A stretch of 23,058 nucleotides of DNA from an uncultured Anaerostipes sp. (GTDB lineage: Bacteria; Bacillota; Clostridia; Lachnospirales; Lachnospiraceae): NCBI GenBank assembly GCA_900756035.1, contig CAAEIR010000196.1, positions 1-23,058 on the forward strand, given 5' to 3'. Shown one piece after another: positions 16,996 to 21,837 of the stretch (the first letter of the stretch is position 1; each line of letters begins with the position of its first letter). The position numbers and the translations under genes are program-made. Below the pieces are notes generated by a model. That model was not told where the DNA came from, made no database searches, and saw nothing but the letters and a program-made list of their open reading frames with translations.

Positions 16996-17844
16996 TTAAT
17001 TAATTACATATAAATCTTTGATTTTTTTGTTGATTTTTTCCATGTTTTCTGTCGATAGAGAAATTCCTGATAAAACTCCTTTCAAATTTCTTGGATCAAA
17101 AATGCGTATTTTGCTAATAGTGGTAATCTGGTTCACAAGAGCAATGCTGCCTTTCTTCATGTGTGAAATTTCAAGCCCTATTTTATTCAGATATTCTTGT
17201 TGCTCCTTATTATGATTTTCTTTTTCTTCCCAAGAATCTTGTAATGCTTCCGCTTCATTTAAAGAATTACGGGCATCAATCAACTTCTGGTTAAATTTAT
17301 CGGTGCCTTGTTCGAAATCATATAATTCTTTTACCATTTTTGTAGTGGTATCAACTAATATTTCGAATAGATGTAAAGTAACAGAAATTTCTTCTTGTTC
17401 TTCTTTTAATGCCTTGAAAATAGTGTCATATTTTAATTTTAGAGATCTGTATATTTCGTTTCCGAGATATACGCTGTTAGAGTGGGGTACTTTCGAGTCT
17501 TTAACTGAGGTGAGTGGGATAACAGTTACAACAGGAGAACGATGAGCGTTATTTTTGTCCAATACAATTCCATAGTGTAATCCACCGTATTCAGCACCTA
17601 TATTAAACCCAAAGTCAACTTTTACTATATTTCCTCGCTTGTACGAAATATTGCGTTTGGGATCAAACTTATCTTCAAAGCTGATCATTTGGACATAATC
17701 TTTTATCCAATAAGATAATAGGTTGGCTTTTTTTAAATTATTTCCTGTTGAATCATTAATAAATTTTTCCAGCATCTTGTTTAGAGATTTTATAGCTTCT
17801 TTTTTATTCTGGATAACTTCATTTTTATCAAATTGTTTTGACAT
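16996..17844 (-). CDS. MazF/PemK-like toxin with coiled-coil insertion
   Basis: The ATG at 17844 with TAGGAGA seven bases upstream gives 282 aa; a frame opening further upstream lacks a ribosome site. Residues 68-113 (KRGNIVKVDFG, GAEYGGLHYGIVLDKNN, VVTVIPLTS) match the first strands of MazF/PemK toxins. Residues 230-250 (KKGSIALVNQITTISKIRIFD) match their last strands. Between them lies a charged insert (about 135-225) of likely coiled coil, and residues 1-60 form a helical extension. At the GGVRP arginine of MazF, needed for RNA cleavage, this protein has GGLHY (His90); the threonine of PLTS (Thr112) is kept. No antitoxin-like gene is adjacent. It may be an RNase with another control, or an inactive relative. 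Confidence 0.75.
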   Translation of the reverse strand: MSKQFDKNEVIQNKKEAIKSLNKMLEKFINDSTGNNLKKANLLSYWIKDYVQMISFEDKFDPKRNISYKRGNIVKVDFGFNIGAEYGGLHYGIVLDKNNAHRSPVVTVIPLTSVKDSKVPHSNSVYLGNEIYRSLKLKYDTIFKALKEEQEEISVTLHLFEILVDTTTKMVKELYDFEQGTDKFNQKLIDARNSLNEAEALQDSWEEKENHNKEQQEYLNKIGLEISHMKKGSIALVNQITTISKIRIFDPRNLKGVLSGISLSTENMEKINKKIKDLYVIN

Positions 17845-17883
17845 TTTGCTTTCTCCTAAAATTTTGTTCTTAGTTCCGTGATA

Positions 17884-17916
17884 CGTCCGGTTGCCGCTGG
17901 GCGGTTTTTGTTTTAA
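17884..17916 (+). repeat. 33-bp direct repeat, copy 2 (terminator-like)
   Basis: This copy differs from 16799-16831 at two positions and keeps the terminator hairpin (with G-U pairs) and T run on the plus strand. On the minus strand it lies in the untranslated leader of the toxin-like gene, between the leader terminator and the ribosome site. Confidence 0.85.
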
Positions 17917-17917
17917 A

Positions 17918-17987
17918 ATCAAAAAGCACCCGGCATTATAAAAATGCACGAGCGCCTTTTAACCGTAATCGATACGGTTCTCTCTGT
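17918..17987 (-). ncRNA. Candidate small RNA 3 / attenuated leader of the toxin-like gene
   Basis: From a promoter at 17994-18022 the minus strand would give about 70 nt containing a perfect AACCGTA/TACGGTT hairpin (17961-17979), then a terminator (17921-17955), all upstream of the toxin-like gene. The order promoter, structured RNA, terminator, toxin is also that of type III toxin-antitoxin loci, but I see no tandem repeats. It could equally be a transcription-attenuation leader. Confidence 0.5.
17921..17955 (-). terminator. Leftward terminator before the toxin-like gene
   Basis: On the minus strand GCGCTCGTGCAT pairs with ATGCCGGGTGC (two G-U pairs, one bulge), followed by TTTTTGATTTT. It lies within the leader of the toxin-like gene. 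Confidence 0.7.
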
Positions 17988-17993
17988 ACAAGT

Positions 17994-18022
17994 ATAATAC
18001 CACAGAACGAAAATTATTACAA
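17994..18022 (-). promoter_or_regulatory. Promoter of small RNA 3 / toxin-like gene
   Basis: Minus strand TTGTAA (18022-18017), 17 bases, TATTAT (17999-17994). It points towards the toxin-like gene. Confidence 0.55.
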
Positions 18023-18077
18023 CAAATTTGGTCAGAGGCAGCAATTTCTTCTTCAAAATCCATGTCATGGTCCAACG

Positions 18078-18347
18078 CTAAACAGTTTCGGCATTGAAAA
18101 CGCCTCCTTCTTGTGAAAATTCCATGAACAGATGAGCATTGTCACGGACCAATTTTTTGAAATGTTCCATTTCCATTTCGGAATAGCCGTGAACTTCCCA
18201 AGTATAATCAGGAAGCCAGCACGTAGCATCACGAAATCCGCCGGAATTATCCGGAGTTTCAATGTAAACTTTGACTCTTCCATCCGGTTTCATTTCGGAA
18301 TGGGTAATTTCAGTTTCATCATTCAGTGTCATAAATGGATACATCAT
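18078..18347 (-). CDS. Small conserved protein of unknown function
   Basis: An 89-aa acidic protein beginning MMYPFMTLNDETEITHSE (the second Met at 18344 may be the true start). It continues with DGRVKVYIETPD, a CWLPDYTWEVHGYSEMEM segment and a helical end. I recall similar small proteins in many Clostridia, without known function. No membrane segment or catalytic motif is visible. It is transcribed away from the neighbouring regulator gene at 18430 and shares its upstream region. Confidence 0.65.
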   Translation of the reverse strand: MMYPFMTLNDETEITHSEMKPDGRVKVYIETPDNSGGFRDATCWLPDYTWEVHGYSEMEMEHFKKLVRDNAHLFMEFSQEGGVFNAETV

Positions 18348-18429
18348 AATTTTCGTCTCTTTTCATAAAAATGTTAAATTGGTTAATTTATCATAAACTG
18401 CATATCCTATATAAGCAAGGAGGCAGATT

Positions 18430-18642
18430 ATGAACGTGAAAATAAAATATCATATTTACGAGTTACGATGTCGAAGAAATCTGAGTATTCGGCAGCTGGA
18501 GCAGTTGTCCGGGGTTAGTAAAAGCACGATTAATAACATCGAAAATGGGCGTTATGATCCGTCGATCAAGACGTTATGTTTACTTGCCAGAGCTTTAAAA
18601 ACAAAACCGGAAAGGCTCTATTCTTATCAATTTCTTTTATAG
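18430..18642 (+). CDS. Small Cro/CI-type (XRE) regulator
   Basis: A 70-aa protein that is essentially one helix-turn-helix domain: LSIRQLEQLSGVSKSTINNIENGRYDPSIKTL is the family core (about residues 18-50), followed by LARALKTKPERLY. It binds DNA, probably as a dimer, and would regulate genes of the element. An AAGGAGG site lies seven bases before the ATG. The intergenic region after it holds TGTCCA/TGGACA at 18643-18660, a possible operator. Confidence 0.85.
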   Translation: MNVKIKYHIYELRCRRNLSIRQLEQLSGVSKSTINNIENGRYDPSIKTLCLLARALKTKPERLYSYQFLL

Positions 18643-18786
18643 TGTCCAAGATACTGGACAAATTTCCAAAAAAGTTCCCTTTTTTCATCCTTTTATTGGT
18701 TTATTAAAGTAGAGAGGACCAACAAAAGAAAAAAACTGGTGTTAAAACCATGGTTCTTAATACCGATGAAGAAAGGAGAGGACACC
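18643..18786. promoter_or_regulatory. Intergenic region with two palindromes
   Basis: A perfect TGTCCA/TGGACA inverted repeat with six bases between lies at about 18643-18660, immediately after the small XRE gene. A longer one, with arms GGTGTTAAAACC and GGTTCTTAATACC centred on CCATGG, lies at 18739-18765 upstream of the 37-aa gene. Either could be an operator or an RNA hairpin. Confidence 0.4.
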
Positions 18787-18900
18787 ATGAAATACAAAAG
18801 AGCAATCTATGAATTAATTGAAAAAATACATAGTGAAAAAGCACTGAAACGAATTTATAAATTCATTCTATATGTATTTACACGGGAGGGAGAAGACTAA
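18787..18900 (+). CDS. 37-aa basic small protein
   Basis: A short frame (MKYKRAIYELIEKIH to FTREGED) with a strong GAAAGGAGAGG ribosome site. It is predicted to be helical, positively charged in its first part, with an aromatic/aliphatic patch RIYKFILYVF near the end. I recall similar tiny proteins in gut Clostridia, of unknown function. Its stop overlaps the stop of the convergent repressor gene by four bases. Its last third is duplicated, with a frameshift, at 19301. Confidence 0.55.
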   Translation: MKYKRAIYELIEKIHSEKALKRIYKFILYVFTREGED

Positions 18901-19129
18901 TCGTCTTCTTCTTTTTTGTATTGCTGATATTCGTCAATTAATTTTTCTATGACTTTCCGTTCATCCGTTGATAAGTTGATAGCCATCTTAAGAATTGCCT
19001 TGTGCAGACGATCCTCACCAAACATGATCTGGTTAAATTGATCCATAAAAACGGAATCATCTGAAAGAAACATTTCTCCTTCTCCGGTAGTCAGCCATGC
19101 ATAGTCAACATTAAATTCACGACAGATAG
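18846..19129. repeat. Tandem duplication, copy A
   Basis: About 284 bp, covering the 3' end of the 37-aa gene and the C-terminal half of the first repressor gene, reappears at 19301-19580 with scattered changes. Similarity stops sharply inside the repressor genes, at the border with their HTH half. Confidence 0.9.
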
Positions 19130-19268
19130 ATTTGATAAATAAATCTTTGATTTCTATTCTGTTGCCTTCGATATTAGCAATAGTATCGCGAGAAACACCA
19201 ATTCTTTTACCAAATTCAGATTGATTCAAATTTAAATGTTTCCGGACCATTTTTATACGTTCATTCAT
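18897..19268 (-). CDS. CI-like repressor A (XRE HTH)
   Basis: A 123-aa protein with an N-terminal Cro/CI helix-turn-helix (NLNQSEFGKRIGVSRDTIANIEGNR, about 14-38) and a C-terminal helical region from CREFNVDYAWLTTGEGEM onward, rich in charged residues, likely for oligomerisation. No LexA-type self-cleavage domain is present. From CREFNVDY onward it is nearly identical to repressor B, but its HTH differs. AGGAGGT precedes the ATG. It is read leftwards after repressor B. Confidence 0.9.
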   Translation of the reverse strand: MNERIKMVRKHLNLNQSEFGKRIGVSRDTIANIEGNRIEIKDLFIKSICREFNVDYAWLTTGEGEMFLSDDSVFMDQFNQIMFGEDRLHKAILKMAINLSTDERKVIEKLIDEYQQYKKEEDD

Positions 19269-19300
19269 ATTTCACCTCCTAGGTAAAGGATAACATCGTT

Positions 19301-19580
19301 GAAACGAATTTATAAATTGTTCTATATGTATTTACACGGGAGGGAGAAGACTAATTGTCTTCTTTTTTGTATTGCTGATATTCGTCGATTAATTTTTCTA
19401 TAACTTTCAGTTCATCTGCTGATAAGTTGATAGCCATCTTAAGAATTGCCTTGTGCAGACGATTCTCACCAAACATGATCTGATCAACTTGATCCATAAA
19501 GACGGAATCATCTGAAAGAAACATTTCTCCTTCCCCAGTAGTCAGCCATATGTAGTCAACATTAAATTCACGACAGATAG
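19301..19580. repeat. Tandem duplication, copy B
   Basis: Second copy of the unit described at 18846. It includes a truncated remnant of the 37-aa gene (19301-19354), in which one base has been lost, so that the frame is broken. It also includes the C-terminal half of repressor B. Confidence 0.9.
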
Positions 19581-19731
19581 CTTTAGCATTTGCATCCGTT
19601 AATTTATTTTTTCCACTTTCAATTAGGCTAATTGCTGTTTTTCCAACCCCCAGAACCTTTCCAAACTTTTCCATTGTCAAATTTACTTTATCAGATTTTC
19701 GTATTAGTTTAACTCGTTCGCCAACAGTCAT
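19351..19731 (-). CDS. CI-like repressor B (XRE HTH)
   Basis: A 126-aa protein with HTH motif LTMEKFGKVLGVGKTAISLIESGKNKL (about 17-43) and the same C-terminal half as repressor A (FNVDYIWLTTGEGEM, then FLSDDSVFMDQ and a long helix). It faces the early operon across the switch region and is the likely master repressor there. AGGAGGTGA lies before the ATG. Its promoter -10 box overlaps one operator, which suggests autoregulation. Confidence 0.9.
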   Translation of the reverse strand: MTVGERVKLIRKSDKVNLTMEKFGKVLGVGKTAISLIESGKNKLTDANAKAICREFNVDYIWLTTGEGEMFLSDDSVFMDQVDQIMFGENRLHKAILKMAINLSADELKVIEKLIDEYQQYKKEDN

Positions 19732-19748
19732 ATATTCACCTCCTTGAC

Positions 19749-19759
19749 GTTAGAATAAC
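19749..19759. promoter_or_regulatory. Operator-like site on the repressor promoter
   Basis: GTTAGAATAAC is an inverted repeat (GTTA/TAAC) that contains the -10 box of the leftward repressor promoter. It shares its arms with the three 15-bp sites to the right. Confidence 0.5.
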
Positions 19760-19780
19760 ATAAAAAGTTGGTGAATTCAA
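19752..19780 (-). promoter_or_regulatory. Promoter of repressor B
   Basis: Minus strand TTGAAT (19780-19775), 17 bases, TATTCT (19757-19752), ending 20 bases before the repressor start codon. Confidence 0.6.
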
Positions 19781-19787
19781 TAGAAAA

Positions 19788-19802
19788 GTTATTTGAAATA
19801 AC
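19788..19802. promoter_or_regulatory. Operator O1
   Basis: GTTATTTGAAATAAC is a perfect palindrome with 7-bp arms around one central base. It lies between the two divergent promoters. Confidence 0.65.
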
Positions 19803-19811
19803 AAAAAGCAG

Positions 19812-19840
19812 TTGACAAAGTTAATTGAAATAATTATAAT
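19812..19840 (+). promoter_or_regulatory. Early rightward promoter (consensus)
   Basis: TTGACA (19812-19817), 17 bases, TATAAT (19835-19840): a full match to the vegetative consensus. It drives the operon of small genes. Operators lie within and just after it. Confidence 0.85.
19820..19834. promoter_or_regulatory. Operator O2
   Basis: GTTAATTGAAATAAT matches O1 at 13 of 15 positions and fills the spacer of the early promoter, so a bound repressor would block RNA polymerase. Confidence 0.6.
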
Positions 19841-19855
19841 GTTATTAGAGTTAAC
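19841..19855. promoter_or_regulatory. Operator O3
   Basis: GTTATTAGAGTTAAC matches O1 at 12 of 15 positions, keeps the palindromic GTTA/TAAC ends and lies directly after the -10 box. Confidence 0.5.
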
Positions 19856-19872
19856 AGAAAGGGGAAGAAACA

Positions 19873-20001
19873 ATGAGCAAGAAAAAGAAGCGCAAAAAAA
19901 ATTGCAAGAAGCAACTCCGGACAGAGTACATACTTCTTGCAACCGCAATCTTACAACTCATTGAGATCGTGATGGAAATCATCAAGACGCTCATTGAGTA
20001 A
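19873..20001 (+). CDS. 42-aa basic amphipathic peptide
   Basis: First gene of the early operon, with an AAAGGGG ribosome site. The N-terminus is extremely basic (MSKKKKRKKNCKKQ) and the rest is a hydrophobic/amphipathic helix (YILLATAILQLIEIVMEII). It could lie on or in the membrane, or bind nucleic acid through its Lys/Arg cluster. The family is not recognised. A GGGGC/GCCCC hairpin follows at 20008-20021. Confidence 0.5.
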   Translation: MSKKKKRKKNCKKQLRTEYILLATAILQLIEIVMEIIKTLIE

Positions 20002-20089
20002 GGGGAAGGGGCAAAAGCCCCGACCTCTAATAGAATAACTTTTTCAAAGCTGATTGTCAATATAAAAAGAAAGAAGAAGGAGGAGAACA

Positions 20090-20179
20090 ATGGAAGTATT
20101 GTACTGGATGCTGAAAGGTGTGGAAGCAATATTTTATCTGGTAGTCATTATTTACATTTTAGGGAGGAGAAAAAAATGA
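20090..20179 (+). CDS. 29-aa single-span membrane peptide
   Basis: A very short gene with a perfect AGGAGG site. The product has one hydrophobic stretch (about residues 10-24, ending FYLVVIIYIL) and a basic tail GRRKK, suggesting insertion with the C-terminus inside. Small toxins and membrane regulators of this size exist, but no function is assigned. It overlaps the next start by four bases (ATGA). Confidence 0.5.
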   Translation: MEVLYWMLKGVEAIFYLVVIIYILGRRKK

Positions 20180-20337
20180 ATGCAGAAAAAGAAAAGATTG
20201 ATTTGGTCTTACGAATTGCACAAAAATTTGTAAAAGCCGATGAAGCAACAAAGCAGTTTATTGTCGGGTATCTGACAAGGGCAGAGGAAGAGTTAAAGAA
20301 AGACGGGCAGACAAAAAAAGAAACGCCGGTGGCATAG
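20176..20337 (+). CDS. 53-aa helical protein of unknown function
   Basis: MNAEKEKIDLVLRIAQKF begins a short all-helical charged protein with FIVGYLTRAEEELKK in the middle. Its start overlaps the preceding stop, so translation is coupled, and GGGAGGAG lies within the previous gene. No homologous family is recognised; it is probably an element regulator or accessory. Confidence 0.5.
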   Translation: MNAEKEKIDLVLRIAQKFVKADEATKQFIVGYLTRAEEELKKDGQTKKETPVA

Positions 20338-20349
20338 GAGGAGAGCATG
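20333..20349 (+). repeat. 17-bp ribosome-site repeat, copy 1
   Basis: CATAGGAGGAGAGCATG, covering a stop codon, Shine-Dalgarno sequence and start codon, is repeated exactly at 20733-20749, 400 bp away. It may have served as a recombination joint in swapping small genes. Confidence 0.7.
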
Positions 20350-20484
20350 ACAATAGAGGAAATAAAAGGATTAGAAAAGAAAATAGCAGAATTAATAGAA
20401 GAGAGTGTTAAAAAAAGGGATGCGGACGCGGTTGCAAAATTGACAAAAGCCCTTGCAAAATTAGTCAAAGCAAGGACTTTTTAA
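20347..20484 (+). CDS. 45-aa helical protein of unknown function
   Basis: A short Lys/Glu/Ala-rich frame (MTIEEIKGLEKKIAELIEES to LAKLVKARTF), likely one or two helices with leucine spacing that fits a small coiled coil. It has a strong AGGAGG site. It ends three bases before the stop of the convergent gene at 20488. Confidence 0.5.
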   Translation: MTIEEIKGLEKKIAELIEESVKKRDADAVAKLTKALAKLVKARTF

Positions 20485-20487
20485 AGA

Positions 20488-20649
20488 CTAGTGTTCTGAT
20501 TCAATGAGACTTAAAATCTGAAAAAAGAAATCAACGATATTTTTAGCAGATTCGTTGGATGTGGTACCTTTTGGAATAATACCGGTTTCCATAGCCTTTA
20601 ATGTAATTTCTGTTGCAAGTTTGCATATTGCAGGATCTGGAAGTTGCAT
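20488..20649 (-). CDS. 53-aa small protein, antisense to the early operon
   Basis: On the minus strand AAAGGAGG precedes an ATG opening a 53-aa frame: MQLPDPAICKLATEITLKAM, then ETGIIPKGTT and a helical FFFQILSLIESEH. It is opposed to the surrounding rightward genes. The perfect ribosome site supports it. Function unknown. A gene read against the operon suggests separate acquisition. Confidence 0.5.
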   Translation of the reverse strand: MQLPDPAICKLATEITLKAMETGIIPKGTTSNESAKNIVDFFFQILSLIESEH

Positions 20650-20732
20650 AAACTACTCCTCCTTTCTTTTAAACTCGGCTCTGGCAGGAGCCTGTAAGAA
20701 AAGTATAGAAGAAGGGATCGGAAAAGCAATGA

Positions 20733-20749
20733 CATAGGAGGAGAGCATG
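20733..20749 (+). repeat. 17-bp ribosome-site repeat, copy 2
   Basis: Exact second copy of CATAGGAGGAGAGCATG, giving the start of the 69-aa gene at 20747. Confidence 0.7.
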
Positions 20750-20956
20750 GGATATATAAAAAAGCATACAAAATGGGATTACTATGCGGTGGGAAGACAT
20801 GGGGAGCCCATAGGAGCAGAAGAAGTAGATGAAATGATAGAGGGAATTATATCAATTTTAAGAAAAAGAGATATTACAGTAAAAGTTGCGAAACAAATAC
20901 TACAAGATACAATTTCTGTTATTGATAATGAAGCAAAGTTGGATAAGATGCTTTAA
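20747..20956 (+). CDS. 69-aa protein of unknown function
   Basis: A small soluble protein, MGYIKKHTKWDYYAVGRHGEP at the start, then an acidic segment EEVDEMIEGI and a helical KQILQDTISVIDNE end. AGGAGGAG precedes the ATG. No family is recognised. It lies in the early operon before the tail-collar gene. Confidence 0.55.
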   Translation: MGYIKKHTKWDYYAVGRHGEPIGAEEVDEMIEGIISILRKRDITVKVAKQILQDTISVIDNEAKLDKML

Positions 20957-20985
20957 CAAAAACAAAGCGAAAGGAAGGAAGAAAA

Positions 20986-21477
20986 ATGAACGTATATGCA
21001 TTTGATGAAAATAAGAACAGAGTGAACATCTTAGATCTGGTGTACCCGATCGGGTCTATCTATATATCAACATCGGGAATAAACCCGGGGGGGGTTATAG
21101 GTGGAACATGGGTAGCGTGGGGAAGCGGAAGAGTGCTCGTTGGAGTTAATACATCAGATTCCGATTTCAATACAGCAGAAAAGACCGGGGGAAATAAAAC
21201 GCACTTGCATAGCACAGGAAGCCACACACTAACAACCAATGAAATACCGAAGCATAACCATGAATATATAAGAGACCAGACGGACGAGGGAAATGTTATA
21301 CCTGTCGGCGGAACCAGTAACCCAGTAGGAGCCGCGCTGAAAGATTTACGTATACAATCATTCATAGAAGGGACAGAGCAGACAGGCGGAGGAGCTGCAC
21401 ATAACCACGGAAACACCGGAGGAGCTAGTAGCCTTCCGCCCTATATTACATGTTATATGTGGAAAAGGACCGCATAG
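20986..21477 (+). CDS. Phage tail-collar / baseplate Gp10 C-terminal-type protein
   Basis: A 163-aa protein with the pattern of phage tail-fibre and collar tips: DLVYPIGSIYIS, GGTWVAWGSGRVLVGV, EKTGGNKTHLH, TTNEIPKHNHEY, GGGAAHNHGNTGG and the typical end LPPYITCYMWKR. The His-x-His repeats are those that bind metal in trimeric tail tips. It lacks a long N-terminal shaft and no other tail gene is near, so it may act as a receptor-binding tip added to another phage's tail, or be a leftover. The frame crosses a run of eight G (21087-21094). AAAGGAAGGAAG precedes the ATG. Confidence 0.85.
   Translation: MNVYAFDENKNRVNILDLVYPIGSIYISTSGINPGGVIGGTWVAWGSGRVLVGVNTSDSDFNTAEKTGGNKTHLHSTGSHTLTTNEIPKHNHEYIRDQTDEGNVIPVGGTSNPVGAALKDLRIQSFIEGTEQTGGGAAHNHGNTGGASSLPPYITCYMWKRTA
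21087..21094 (+). repeat. G8 homopolymer inside the tail-collar gene
   Basis: Eight consecutive G follow CCC near codon 36. In an AT-rich element this stands out. Gain or loss of one base would cut the protein short. In the present state the frame is open. Confidence 0.8.
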
Positions 21478-21519
21478 AAAAGAAAGACAAAAAACGGCAG
21501 CCAAAGAAAGGAACGACAA

Positions 21520-21837
21520 ATGAGAAAAAGAGTCATGAAAACATTAATAAGAATCGGAATGAAAGCGAATATCCTGGGATTTAAATATATTCAGGAGGCG
21601 ATAGAGCTGATCTTTGAAGACGAGGAGTATTTATTCCAAACCACTGCCTTGTATGAGGCGCTGGGGAAAAGAAATAAGACCAGCTACGCCTGCGCTGAAA
21701 GGAATATAAGATCCGCATTTAATTCAGTATGTTATAAAAAAGAGTTTCAGGAGTTTTTTGAACAGACCGATGATTATACAAATGGAAACTTGTTGGCAAT
21801 TCTATATTGGAAATTAAAGGAGGTTCGCGATGAATAG
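21520..21837 (+). CDS. Free-standing Spo0A C-terminal-domain protein
   Basis: A 105-aa protein that matches the DNA-binding output domain of Spo0A without its receiver domain. It opens with IRIGMKANILGFKYIQEAIEL (Spo0A: GIPANLKGFRYLQEAI-like), then TTALYEALGKR, the recognition-helix stretch AERNIRSAFN (Spo0A VERAIRHAIE) and NGNLLAILYWKL in place of the sigma-contacting NSEFIAMIADKL. The ERxIR DNA-contact pattern is kept. With no phosphorylation domain it could bind Spo0A boxes at all times, as a mimic or competitor of host Spo0A, or regulate the element itself. AAAGGAACG precedes the ATG; it overlaps the next gene by eight bases. Confidence 0.85.
   Translation: MRKRVMKTLIRIGMKANILGFKYIQEAIELIFEDEEYLFQTTALYEALGKRNKTSYACAERNIRSAFNSVCYKKEFQEFFEQTDDYTNGNLLAILYWKLKEVRDE

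Noticed and set aside
17845..17949. Upstream extension of the MazF-like frame by 35 residues
   Set aside because: It has no ribosome site, passes through the repeat and terminator sequence, and the ATG at 17844 has a good TAGGAGA.
16996..18022. Classic type III (ToxIN) toxin-antitoxin system
   Set aside because: The protein matches MazF/PemK rather than ToxN/AbiQ motifs, and the upstream RNA has no tandem repeats; only the promoter-RNA-terminator-toxin order is similar.
18001..18077. Short minus-strand frame (MDFEEEIAAS and onward) after the 89-aa gene
   Set aside because: No ribosome site; it overlaps the promoter of the toxin-gene leader.
18468..18478. TGTCGAA, a Spo0A-box-like core inside the small XRE gene
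   Set aside because: A 7-base match is expected a few times by chance on both strands of a window this size, and it lies inside a coding region.
20555..20737. 60-aa plus-strand frame over the antisense small gene
   Set aside because: No ribosome site, mostly the complement of a better-supported minus-strand gene; its last 20 or so codons might be a gene remnant, but I cannot support that.
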